Below are positions 33,854 to 42,266 of a DNA stretch of 64,000 nt, piece by piece. Source of the DNA: Pantoea cypripedii (GTDB taxonomy: Bacteria > Pseudomonadota > Gammaproteobacteria > Enterobacterales > Enterobacteriaceae); contig NZ_CP024768.1 of NCBI RefSeq assembly GCF_011395035.1, positions 468,586-532,585 on the forward strand, written 5' to 3'. The position numbers and the translations under genes are program-made. The notes under the pieces are model-generated. The model made no database searches, was not told the DNA's origin, and was given only the letters and a program-made list of their open reading frames with translations. Position 1 is the first letter of the stretch. Every line of letters begins with the position of its first letter.

Positions 33854-34825
33854 TTAATAATCGCGTTGTACAGACATGTGGGCTAAAGCTTCAAGTGCAC
33901 TACGCCATGGGGTTTCTGGCAGCACTTTCAGGGCAGCAATCGCTTTGTCGGCTTCTTCTTCCGCGCGCTGACGCGTCCATTCCAGCGAACCACATTGCCG
34001 CATGGTTTCCAGTACCGGCTCCAGTAAATGGCGACCGTTACCTTCTTCAATCGCATGGCGGATCATCTGTGCCTGTTCGGGTGAACCGTTACGCATCGCA
34101 TGCAGCAGGGGCAGGGTGGGTTTGCCTTCGCTCAGGTCATCGCCGGTGTTTTTGCCCAGCGTCTCGCCATCAGCACCGTAATCCAGTAAATCGTCAATTA
34201 ACTGGAAAGCGGTGCCAATATAACGTCCATAATCCTGCAAGGCTTTTTCCTGCGCTGGGGTGGCCTCGGCCAGCACCGCCGATGCCTGTGAAGCGGCTTC
34301 AAACAGGCGTGCGGTTTTGCTGTAGATCACCCGCATGTAATTTTCTTCAGTGATGTCCGGATCGTTGACGTTCATCAACTGCAACACTTCGCCTTCGGAG
34401 ATGACATTCACCGCTTCAGACATCAGCGCGAGGATCTTCAGGGATCCCATGCTGGTCATCATCTGGAAAGCACGGGTGTAGATAAAATCACCTACCAGCA
34501 CACTGGCGGCATTGCCAAATGCCGCATTGGCCGTGGCTTTACCACGGCGCATATCGGATTCATCCACGACATCGTCATGCAGCAGCGTGGCGGTGTGGAT
34601 AAATTCGATCAGCGCCGCATTGGTGATATGTTGCGAACCCTGGTAATTCAGTGCACGTGCAGACAACACGGCTATCATCGGGCGAATGCGTTTTCCACCG
34701 CCGCCAATGATGTAATGGCCCAACTGGTTAATCAGCGAGACATCTGAATTCAGCTGGTCGAGGATGGTCTGGTTGACGGCCGCCATGTCCTGCGCGGTTA
34801 ATTCGTTAATCTGTTCTAAGTTCAT
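33854..34825 (-). CDS. ispB: Octaprenyl diphosphate synthase IspB
   Basis: Makes the octaprenyl side chain of ubiquinone and menaquinone. The 323-residue product has both Asp-rich prenyltransferase motifs, LLHDDVVDESDMRRG and LIDDLLDYGADGETLGKNTGDDLSEGKPTLP (shown in part), and GGGGKRIRP near the N-terminus. It diverges from rplU, 254 bp apart, the E. coli order. Confidence 0.97.
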   Translation of the reverse strand: MNLEQINELTAQDMAAVNQTILDQLNSDVSLINQLGHYIIGGGGKRIRPMIAVLSARALNYQGSQHITNAALIEFIHTATLLHDDVVDESDMRRGKATANAAFGNAASVLVGDFIYTRAFQMMTSMGSLKILALMSEAVNVISEGEVLQLMNVNDPDITEENYMRVIYSKTARLFEAASQASAVLAEATPAQEKALQDYGRYIGTAFQLIDDLLDYGADGETLGKNTGDDLSEGKPTLPLLHAMRNGSPEQAQMIRHAIEEGNGRHLLEPVLETMRQCGSLEWTRQRAEEEADKAIAALKVLPETPWRSALEALAHMSVQRDY

Positions 34826-35079
34826 TCGTCTGTTCAGCTATGACTCGTTTTCGGCATGGTAAGCGCTTTTACCCAGCGTGAGTTCAGGTAATCTGTTACT
34901 GATTGTACTTGAAAAATCGGGTTGATAAACGTTTGCATTCATCCTGCGCTTTTTTTCTGCAAGAGAGTGCAAAGTGCACTTGTCTTCTGCCGGAGATTTG
35001 CGTAGAATTCGCGCCCTATTGTGAATATTTATAGCGCCGCCTGATTAACAGAAAGGCATGCGCAGAAGCGGAGTTTTAT

Positions 35080-35391
35080 ATGTACGCGGTTTTCCAAAGT
35101 GGTGGTAAACAACACCGAGTAAGCGAAGGTCAGACCGTTCGCCTGGAAAAGCTGGACATCGCAACCGGTGAAACCATCGAGTTTGACCAGGTTCTGATGA
35201 TTGCAAATGGCGAAGACGTGAAAATCGGCGCGCCACTGGTTTCAGGCGGTGTGATCAAAGCAGAAGTGGTTGCTCACGGTCGTGGCGAGAAAATTAAGAT
35301 CGTTAAGTTTCGTCGTCGTAAGCACTACCGTAAGCAGCAAGGCCACCGTCAGTGGTTCACTGATGTGAAAATCACTGGCATCAGCGCCTAA
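35080..35391 (+). CDS. rplU: 50S ribosomal protein L21
   Basis: Large-subunit ribosomal protein binding 23S rRNA near L20. The 103-residue product has full family length and the signature KFRRRKHYRKQQGHRQWFT. GCGGAG precedes the ATG. First gene of rplU-rpmA. In E. coli this operon is reported to be translationally controlled; the 250-bp upstream gap could hold a structured leader, not resolved here. Confidence 0.98.
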   Translation: MYAVFQSGGKQHRVSEGQTVRLEKLDIATGETIEFDQVLMIANGEDVKIGAPLVSGGVIKAEVVAHGRGEKIKIVKFRRRKHYRKQQGHRQWFTDVKITGISA

Positions 35392-35406
35392 GAGGAGATC
35401 TGACAA

Positions 35407-35664
35407 ATGGCACATAAAAAGGCTGGTGGCTCGACTCGTAACGGTCGTGACTCCAATGCAAAACGTCTGGGTGTAAAACGTTTCGGTGGTGAATCTGTTC
35501 TGGCAGGTAGCATCATCGTTCGTCAGCGTGGTACTAAATTCCACGCCGGTACCAACGTAGGCTGTGGTCGTGACCACACCCTGTTTGCTACCGCAGACGG
35601 CAAAGTGAAATTCGAAGTTAAAGGTCCGAACAACCGTAAATACATCAGCATCGTTGCTGAGTAA
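35407..35664 (+). CDS. rpmA: 50S ribosomal protein L27
   Basis: Ribosomal protein whose N-terminus reaches the peptidyl-transferase centre. The 85-residue product has the expected MAHKKAGGSTRNGRDSNAKR start (not the Firmicutes pre-sequence) and the FHAGTNVGCGRDHTLFA signature. It lies 15 bp downstream of rplU and is followed by a terminator. yhbE, which follows in E. coli, is absent. Confidence 0.98.
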   Translation: MAHKKAGGSTRNGRDSNAKRLGVKRFGGESVLAGSIIVRQRGTKFHAGTNVGCGRDHTLFATADGKVKFEVKGPNNRKYISIVAE

Positions 35665-35710
35665 GGTTGTCGTGACGCAGACGGTTAACGTCTGAACGAA
35701 CGAATGAAAG

Positions 35711-35735
35711 GCCCCGCAGCTTTGCGGGGCTTTTT
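35711..35735 (+). terminator. Terminator of rplU-rpmA
   Basis: GCCCCGCA / TGCGGGGC stem followed by five T residues, 46 bp after the rpmA stop. Confidence 0.9.
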
Positions 35736-35911
35736 ACATTCTGTTGCGGAGTGCGTGTAAGCCCTGCATCCTCGCGCAGATTGCTGTACAATTTATGTAC
35801 ACATGGCATTGCCAATCCTGTATTATCCGCCGCCGGTCAGCGCAGAAGACCCTGGCGGACCCGTTCGTCGTCAGAGATCTGCCGCGAACGACAGTGTGAC
35901 GGAGATAGAAA

Positions 35912-37087
35912 ATGAAGTTTGTTGATGAAGCGACGATCCTGGTGGTCGCGGGTGATGGCGGTAATGGTTGCGTTAGCTTCCGCCGCGAAAAATACATTCC
36001 GAAAGGCGGCCCGGACGGCGGCGATGGCGGCGATGGCGGCGATGTCTACCTGCTGGCGGATGAAAACCTCAATACCCTGATCGATTATCGTTTCGAAAAA
36101 TCTTTCCGTGCTGAACGTGGTCAGAATGGCCAGAGCCGTGACTGCACCGGCAAACGCGGTAAAGATATCATCGTTAAAGTCCCGGTAGGTACGCGTGTTA
36201 TTGACCAGGGCACCGGCGAAACGCTGGGCGATATGACCCGCCACGAACAGCAACTGATGGTTGCCAAAGGTGGCTGGCATGGCCTGGGTAACAGCCGTTT
36301 TAAATCTTCGGTTAACCGTTCACCACGCCAGAAAACCATGGGTACACCAGGTGAAAAACGTGACCTGCAGCTGGAGCTGATGCTGCTGGCTGACGTCGGC
36401 ATGCTTGGCTTGCCGAATGCCGGTAAATCGACCTTTATTCGCGCGGTTTCTGCAGCTAAGCCGAAAGTCGCAGATTATCCGTTTACCACCCTGGTGCCGA
36501 GCCTTGGCGTGGTGCGTATGGATAGCGAAAAAAGCTTCGTGGTTGCCGACATCCCAGGCCTGATTGAAGGTGCTGCGGAAGGTGCGGGCCTCGGTATTCG
36601 CTTCCTGAAACACCTTGAACGCTGCCGCGTCCTGCTGCACCTGATCGACATCGCACCGATTGATGAGTCGGATCCGGTTGAAAACGCGCGCATTATCCTT
36701 GGCGAGCTGGAAAAATACAGCGATAAACTGTATCAGAAGCCGCGCTGGCTGGTGTTTAACAAAACTGACCTGCTGAGCCGTGAAGAAGCGGAAAGCCGCG
36801 CTAAAGCCATTGCAGACGCGTTAGGTTGGGAAGAGAAATACTATCTGATTTCTGCTGCCAGCCGTGATGGTGTCAATGAGCTGTGCTGGGACGTGATGAG
36901 CTTCATCATCGCCAATCCGAAAGAAGCGGAAACAGAAGAGAAGCAGCCGGAGAAAGTGGCCTTCATGTGGGATGATTATCACCGTGAAGCCATGGAAAAC
37001 GCCCAGGAAGTGGAAGAAGACGACGACTGGGATGATGACTGGGACGAGGATGACGACGAAGGCGTCGAAATCATCTATCAGCGTTAA
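35912..37087 (+). CDS. obgE: Obg GTPase ObgE/CgtA
   Basis: Essential ribosome-associated GTPase in 50S assembly and the stringent response. The 391-residue product has the glycine-rich Obg fold (1-158, GGPDGGDGGDGGDVYLLA), a G domain with G1 GLPNAGKST (166-174), G3 DIPGLIEGAAEG and G4 NKTD, and an acidic C-terminal tail (EEDDDWDDDWDEDDDEG). A terminator follows. In E. coli dacB is the next gene; here about 23 kb is inserted in between. Confidence 0.97.
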   Translation: MKFVDEATILVVAGDGGNGCVSFRREKYIPKGGPDGGDGGDGGDVYLLADENLNTLIDYRFEKSFRAERGQNGQSRDCTGKRGKDIIVKVPVGTRVIDQGTGETLGDMTRHEQQLMVAKGGWHGLGNSRFKSSVNRSPRQKTMGTPGEKRDLQLELMLLADVGMLGLPNAGKSTFIRAVSAAKPKVADYPFTTLVPSLGVVRMDSEKSFVVADIPGLIEGAAEGAGLGIRFLKHLERCRVLLHLIDIAPIDESDPVENARIILGELEKYSDKLYQKPRWLVFNKTDLLSREEAESRAKAIADALGWEEKYYLISAASRDGVNELCWDVMSFIIANPKEAETEEKQPEKVAFMWDDYHREAMENAQEVEEDDDWDDDWDEDDDEGVEIIYQR

Positions 37088-37121
37088 TCTGCGTTATCTC
37101 AGCGGTATAAGTTAAGATCTG

Positions 37122-37158
37122 ATCTGGCAGTGACTTCGGTCACTGCCAGATTTTTTTT
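37122..37158 (+). terminator. Terminator of obgE
   Basis: A 13-bp perfect stem (ATCTGGCAGTGAC / GTCACTGCCAGAT) with TTCG loop and eight T residues. It marks the left boundary of the inserted block. Confidence 0.95.
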
Positions 37159-37354
37159 GCGTCGGATGTGAGTGCCAGCAGGCAAGATATCCAGTCGCGC
37201 TGCTCCACCTTTCCCTTCATTTGCATTTTGTGCATCAGGCACCGTTTCGCAACGAGGTATTGTGCCAGGATCGCCATTGATCAGCACAGCCAGCACCAGC
37301 GACCAGGATAAGGACGCTTCGGCAATCACGCCCGTGTATTTAAAAGGAACCTAA

Positions 37355-40186
37355 ATGCAACCTGTCGAAAGATTAACGCCTTCCGCTCCTTCTTCAATTT
37401 CTGCACCCGCGAATATGCCAGCATTCACATCAACGCTAGCTAAAAAAATATCTTTTGTTGACCAGGCGAATATATCCGACGTTCCGGATATGAATAACCC
37501 CCTCAATATAAAACAGGAGCCCGGTGAAGAGGATGCTGTGAATCTTTACCATCAGCCTCGTCCCGGAGAAATGCCAGTCTTGTTACATAAAGATGATGAG
37601 CTGGAAGCATTAGGGATCAGGCAGGGGCCATTGCGGGAGGAATTAATACATATTGATGCAGACAATTTAGAAATTAATGTTGCTGATAAAAAACTCCTGT
37701 CGAAAAAAATCATAGCTTCCGCGACACGGCAGATACGTAGCCTCGTTAAGGATATTCAGGAAGGGAGGGCAGGAAAGGCTGGTGCGGGTTGTTACCATCT
37801 ATTTAGTGATGAACAACACCCTGAATTGGGTTTCGGCTTAAAGGCTGCCAGAACTATCAGGTTAGGTGAGGTTTTACCGGATTTGTATGGTGGATTTATT
37901 CTCAGGAATAGCGCGCAATGTGGTGAAATGTATGCCAGCGGCGACAGCCATTGTCCAACGTATTTTTTTGAGACTCAGGGCCACAGACCCAGATCTAAAA
38001 GTGGCTTTCGACGAAAGCCGGTAAATGTATTTAGTGGCATTGCAGGGCATCTGAAAAACACAAGTCTGGCCTTTGTGAATACGGCCCAGGTCCAGGATGA
38101 TAGAGTCATTCCTTCTGATAAAAATAACCTGATGGCGATGCGGGCGGGAAAAAATATTATTGTTTATATGGCCATTCGTGATATCGAAAAAGAGGAACCA
38201 TTACTGATCAATTATGGCCCCAGATACAAAATAATCAAACACCACCCACCTGTAATTAAGACAGAAGCAGAGGACTTCTCTGCTGGAGAAGGACGACCAG
38301 AGGAGCTTCCCCGTGGATTATCATGGCTGGCGGAAAATATTGGCAATGCAGACAGCTGGGTCGATGCCAGCTTTGAAGTGTTACCGCAGTTGATCGCGTT
38401 ATCAGACAGTTTTCGTAAACTCAATGCCCTGCTGGTTATTACCAAAAGAGATCCAGAGGATGATGAAAAATGTCAGGGTGATATGGTGGTTTCGGTTATT
38501 GATTCCTCAAATGGTGAGGTTGTGGATCATAAAGAAATCATTCATTCAGGCCGTAATCTGGCCGTTATTCAATATGTCCCGTATGAAAATCATTATAATG
38601 CGCTTTGGTCCCCCGTGGGCAATGTACGTTTTACCCTGGCAGATGATGTTTACCGGCTGGATACGAAAAAAAGCCGGGTACAACTCATTGGTAAAACCGG
38701 TTTTTGTATGACGGATGCTGCAGCTTTTGCGTTATTCAAAGGACGCAAGGATAAAAACCTCCAGGGTAAACCGCTGACGGATACGATGATAACGGGTATT
38801 TATGGTCATGATTTACGGGAAGATATAAGAAAACTTATTCAAAACCTGCCACACAACAACAGACAGTTAGCGGAAGATTTAGAAAAAAGGATCCAAAGTA
38901 TAAAGTCTTTTGAAAAAGAAACAGAATCTAATGAAGATGCATCAGTAACGGCACAGCTTCCCCCGCAACAAAAAGGTGTAATCACGGCTGATATTTTAAG
39001 GGAATTCAAAAAAATACCCGTATCACAGAGAAGCAGAAATAAATTTATTAAACAACATCGTCTGGTGCCTGCTACCGCCATGAAATACATTACCTTTGGC
39101 GGTAAGTTGACCTTACGCGCGCAACAACGCATTCAGTTGTCTGAAGGGCATAAGTTCGCCAACCCCAAAGAAGCCATTAATGATTGGCTGAGCAAAACGG
39201 ATGAAGAACGCGCGAAACCTGGAGCAAGAGAAGCGTTAGCAAAAAAATATAATGTCCTTTTTGAAACGCTTGATTCTGTACTTCGTAAACCAGGGATTAA
39301 CGCTCGTGGCATGAAAAGTCTGCAAAGAATAGAAAATTACGCCCGCAATCAGATAGAGGGACAAAATTATTTTAAACCCGAACATATGAAGGCGTTGAAA
39401 GAACTGTTAGTGAAAAATAATTCTGAACTCTCTCAGGAAAACTTGCTGGCATTTTGCTTAAAAAATAATCTCGACGAGAGTAAGCTCCATTATTTTTTTG
39501 CCGATAATAAATTTACCGCCCGTGGCAGAATGGTGCTTAACCGGCAGCCTGGTCAGGATGACAGGATAACCGCCGATCTTATCAGGGAGTGGATAGATAT
39601 GGGGAATGTTCGAAAAAATTATGGTACGGCCACCACTTTTTGTGAAAAAAACAATATCAGCCGTTATACGTTGCAGGTTTATGCCACCACAAATGGTCTA
39701 AAAAAACCAGGTGAAAAAATTATGAAAATCGAACAACAAAACGAAGAGATGATAGCGGCAATGCGGAAGTGGGCGGCACTCACCCAGGAAGAGCGTAATG
39801 AAAGAAACTCTATTGAAAAATTCAGCCGTAAATACAAAGTAAGCTATGAACCTTTCCGGCAAAAGGTGATGGTCAAAAACGTGTTTAAAGATGATGGGAA
39901 GATTTTCTTACTGGGGCGCGGGATAACCAAAGAGGAAATTAATGCCTTAATTGCTCAGAGTGGGGCACCTGAAAAACCCTATTCTTTTAAAAGGATTACG
40001 ACGGATATCATTGACGGATATAAAAAATCGACCAAAGAATATAATCAGCAAGCGTTCACCGAATATTGTGATCAAGTGGGAATACAGGTAAGACGGCTGG
40101 TGCGCTATATCGGTTTTACTGGCAAGCTGACGCTCAGAGGCAAAGCAAAATATAAGAAGAAGTCGTTTGCCGCCACGGGTAAATAA
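37355..40186 (+). CDS. SET-domain protein with six C-terminal repeats, candidate secreted effector
   Basis: A 943-residue protein of unknown role. Residues 1-35 are Ser/Pro/Ala-rich and lack a Sec signal, like N-termini of type III substrates. Residues about 158-291 look like a SET lysine-methyltransferase core: GFGLKAARTIRLGEVLPDLYGG (159-180, in part), HLKNTSLAFVNTAQ (232-245) in place of the usual RFINHS, and AIRDIEKEEPLLINYGPRY (273-291) in place of the usual RDI.xGEEL..DYG. A region of unknown fold covers about 310-530. From about 540 to 935 six degenerate repeats of roughly 55 residues follow, best seen at 543, 738 and 881 (ITADILREF, ITADLIREW, ITTDIIDGY), several closing with GKLTLR-like motifs and containing helix-turn-helix-like cores. 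Two IKxE-acidic motifs are at 52-60 and 301-307. A+T-rich and unlike its neighbours, so probably acquired. Start supported by AAGGA 6 bp before the ATG. The SET call is mine by motif; activity is untested. Confidence 0.7.
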   Translation: MQPVERLTPSAPSSISAPANMPAFTSTLAKKISFVDQANISDVPDMNNPLNIKQEPGEEDAVNLYHQPRPGEMPVLLHKDDELEALGIRQGPLREELIHIDADNLEINVADKKLLSKKIIASATRQIRSLVKDIQEGRAGKAGAGCYHLFSDEQHPELGFGLKAARTIRLGEVLPDLYGGFILRNSAQCGEMYASGDSHCPTYFFETQGHRPRSKSGFRRKPVNVFSGIAGHLKNTSLAFVNTAQVQDDRVIPSDKNNLMAMRAGKNIIVYMAIRDIEKEEPLLINYGPRYKIIKHHPPVIKTEAEDFSAGEGRPEELPRGLSWLAENIGNADSWVDASFEVLPQLIALSDSFRKLNALLVITKRDPEDDEKCQGDMVVSVIDSSNGEVVDHKEIIHSGRNLAVIQYVPYENHYNALWSPVGNVRFTLADDVYRLDTKKSRVQLIGKTGFCMTDAAAFALFKGRKDKNLQGKPLTDTMITGIYGHDLREDIRKLIQNLPHNNRQLAEDLEKRIQSIKSFEKETESNEDASVTAQLPPQQKGVITADILREFKKIPVSQRSRNKFIKQHRLVPATAMKYITFGGKLTLRAQQRIQLSEGHKFANPKEAINDWLSKTDEERAKPGAREALAKKYNVLFETLDSVLRKPGINARGMKSLQRIENYARNQIEGQNYFKPEHMKALKELLVKNNSELSQENLLAFCLKNNLDESKLHYFFADNKFTARGRMVLNRQPGQDDRITADLIREWIDMGNVRKNYGTATTFCEKNNISRYTLQVYATTNGLKKPGEKIMKIEQQNEEMIAAMRKWAALTQEERNERNSIEKFSRKYKVSYEPFRQKVMVKNVFKDDGKIFLLGRGITKEEINALIAQSGAPEKPYSFKRITTDIIDGYKKSTKEYNQQAFTEYCDQVGIQVRRLVRYIGFTGKLTLRGKAKYKKKSFAATGK

Positions 40187-40219
40187 TGAAAGGTGAGCAC
40201 CAGGGTGCTCACCGATATT

Positions 40220-40636
40220 CTAACCCAGCACCGCCACTGTCAGGCGGGTACTACAGCACAACTGATCGCGTCCATTGCGAATCTCAATCTGCCAGCATTG
40301 ATTACGCGCGCCAAGATGCAGCGGGCGGCAGATACCGCGCACTTCGCCGCTGCTGACTGCGCGATGGTGGCTGGCGCTCACCTCTATACCCACCACGCTT
40401 TTTCCCTCTTCCACGCTGAGATAACCGGCAATCGACCCCATCGATTCCGCCAGCACCACCGACGCACCGCCGTGCAGCAGACCAAACGGTTGCTGCGTTC
40501 GCGCATCCACCGGCATGGTGGCTTCGAGGTAATCGTCGCCAATCACGGTAAACACAATGCCGAGATGGGCCACCAGCGAGTTTTCACCGACTTTGTTGAG
40601 TGCATCCAGGTCGAACGATCGTTTCCAGATTGCCAT
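40220..40636 (-). CDS. entH: EntH, proofreading thioesterase of enterobactin synthesis
   Basis: Hotdog-fold thioesterase that removes wrongly loaded acyl groups from the EntB carrier domain. The 138-residue product has the 4HBT-family motif QPFGLLHGGASVVLAESMGS with the catalytic Glu and the typical HxG. Last gene of the entCEBAH operon; 3 bp after the entA stop. Confidence 0.93.
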   Translation of the reverse strand: MAIWKRSFDLDALNKVGENSLVAHLGIVFTVIGDDYLEATMPVDARTQQPFGLLHGGASVVLAESMGSIAGYLSVEEGKSVVGIEVSASHHRAVSSGEVRGICRPLHLGARNQCWQIEIRNGRDQLCCSTRLTVAVLG

Positions 40637-40639
40637 GCA

Positions 40640-41398
40640 TCAGGCTCCCAGTGTTGCGCCACCGTCGACCACAATATCCTGCAACACCACATGGCTGGCA
40701 AGATCCGAAGCGAGGAACAAAATGTTGGCCGCGATCTCCTGGGGTTTTGCGATCTTGCGCAACGGGATCCCCAGTTTGTACTGATCCTGGAAGCCGTTGA
40801 TCATCTCCTGCTCGGCTTCCGGCGTATGCCACAGGCTGCGCTGCATATCGGTATCGGTAGAACCGGGTGAAACGATGTTGCAACGCACGCCGAGCGGGGC
40901 CATTTCCAGGCCGACGGTGAGGCACAGGCTGCGCAATGCCGCTTTTGACGCGCCATAGGCGGACATGCCGAGACGCGGCGCATGGGCGGCATTGGAGGCG
41001 ATAGTGACGATGGCGCCAGCACGCTGCTGGCGGAACACCGGCAGCGTTTGCTGGAACATATTGAATGCCCCGCCCGCATTGACGGCCAGGCATGCCTGCC
41101 AGTCCTCAAACGCCAGTTCTTCGGTGCTGCCGATACGCAGAATCCCGGCACCATTCACCAGCACATCGAGACGTGGTTGTTCGGCCAGCAGTCGCTGGCA
41201 GACGGATTTCACCTCGGCGGCATCAGCCACGTTCATCACCTGGCAGGAGAAGGGATATTCCGGCTGATCAAAACGCAGATCGAAGCCGACTACCTGCGCC
41301 CCCGCCTGATGAAAGGCGAGGGCGGTATGGTAGCCGATACCTTTACCGGCACCGGTGACCCAGACAATTTTCCCGCGGAAATCGAAAGGCAGGCTCAT
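40640..41398 (-). CDS. entA: 2,3-dihydro-2,3-dihydroxybenzoate dehydrogenase EntA
   Basis: Short-chain dehydrogenase that oxidises 2,3-dihydro-DHB to 2,3-dihydroxybenzoate with NAD+. The 252-residue product has the Rossmann motif TGAGKGIG, the NNAG-equivalent VNGAG, and catalytic Ser..YGASK. The start at 41398 overlaps the entB stop (TAATG); a longer frame inside entB is unlikely. Confidence 0.95.
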   Translation of the reverse strand: MSLPFDFRGKIVWVTGAGKGIGYHTALAFHQAGAQVVGFDLRFDQPEYPFSCQVMNVADAAEVKSVCQRLLAEQPRLDVLVNGAGILRIGSTEELAFEDWQACLAVNAGGAFNMFQQTLPVFRQQRAGAIVTIASNAAHAPRLGMSAYGASKAALRSLCLTVGLEMAPLGVRCNIVSPGSTDTDMQRSLWHTPEAEQEMINGFQDQYKLGIPLRKIAKPQEIAANILFLASDLASHVVLQDIVVDGGATLGA

Positions 41399-42249
41399 TA
41401 CGCACGCTCCCGTGACAGCAGCGCCCACCAGCCATCAATGCTGGGGTTTTTGGCGAGGCTGACGAAATCGATATCGCTATGCACCTGACGCCAGCGAGCG
41501 GCCAGTGCCATCACCCGCACGGAATCAAGACCATAATCAATCAGGTTCTCATCATCTTCCGGCACATCATCATCTTCCAGCAGCGGCAGGATCAGCGCAC
41601 GCAGATCATCTTTGGAGAGTGGTAACGGCATCAGATCAGCGGTCATCACCACTTTGCCGCTGCGGCCTGCGGTGTAGGTCAGCGCCATCATATGTTCTTC
41701 ACGGGTGAAGTCAGCCAGCGCATCCGCCACCATAAATGGCTGGATGTTGCGCATAAAGGCATCGGTCGCGGTGGTCAGGCAGCCAATATGGGCGTAAACG
41801 CCAGTAATGATCAGCTGATCGCGGCCCATCTCTTGCAGGATCGATTCCAGCGGTGAACGGTGGAAAGCGCTGTAGCGCCATTTGGTCAGCACCTGATCAT
41901 CCTGATCCGGGGCCAGCGCATCGACGATCTTCTGTTGATCGGGATGTTTGTTCAGGCCCGGTCCCCACATATCGTTGAGCAGCGCGCGATCCTCATCGCT
42001 CTGCTCATTTGGCTGCGCGGTGTAGAACACCGGAATGCCTTGTGCTTTGCAGTACGCACGCAGACGCGCAATGTTTTCGACGACCTGATTCACCAGCGGG
42101 CTGTTTTCGCCCCAAAAGTTAAGGAAATAGGCCTGCATATCGTGAATCAGCAGTGCCGCGCGTTGCGGCTCCAGGCTCCACTTCACCTTGTTGACAGGCA
42201 ACTCGGTAGCGGTTGGCAGCGGATAAGCGGTCAATTTTGGAATAGCCAT
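41398..42249 (-). CDS. entB: EntB, isochorismatase and aryl carrier protein
   Basis: Bifunctional. The N-terminal isochorismatase domain (about 1-205, LIHDMQAYFLNFW, catalytic Asp; GVYAHIGCLTTATDAF) splits isochorismate into 2,3-dihydro-DHB and pyruvate; the C-terminal aryl carrier domain (about 210-283) carries DHB on a phosphopantetheine arm at Ser243 in YGLDSVRVM. The phosphopantetheinyl transferase EntD that normally loads it is not in this window. 283 residues, close to the E. coli length. Confidence 0.95.
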   Translation of the reverse strand: MAIPKLTAYPLPTATELPVNKVKWSLEPQRAALLIHDMQAYFLNFWGENSPLVNQVVENIARLRAYCKAQGIPVFYTAQPNEQSDEDRALLNDMWGPGLNKHPDQQKIVDALAPDQDDQVLTKWRYSAFHRSPLESILQEMGRDQLIITGVYAHIGCLTTATDAFMRNIQPFMVADALADFTREEHMMALTYTAGRSGKVVMTADLMPLPLSKDDLRALILPLLEDDDVPEDDENLIDYGLDSVRVMALAARWRQVHSDIDFVSLAKNPSIDGWWALLSRERA

Positions 42250-42266
42250 ACAATCTCCGGAACAGG

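Noticed and set aside
37172..37354. Short frames between obgE and the SET gene
   Set aside because: No conserved sequence; the region is taken as the promoter and leader of the SET gene.
37346..37380. Possible HrpL (hrp box) promoter near the SET gene, because GGAACC occurs at 37346
   Set aside because: There is no CCAC element 15-17 bp downstream, and the GGAAC is part of the ribosome binding site.
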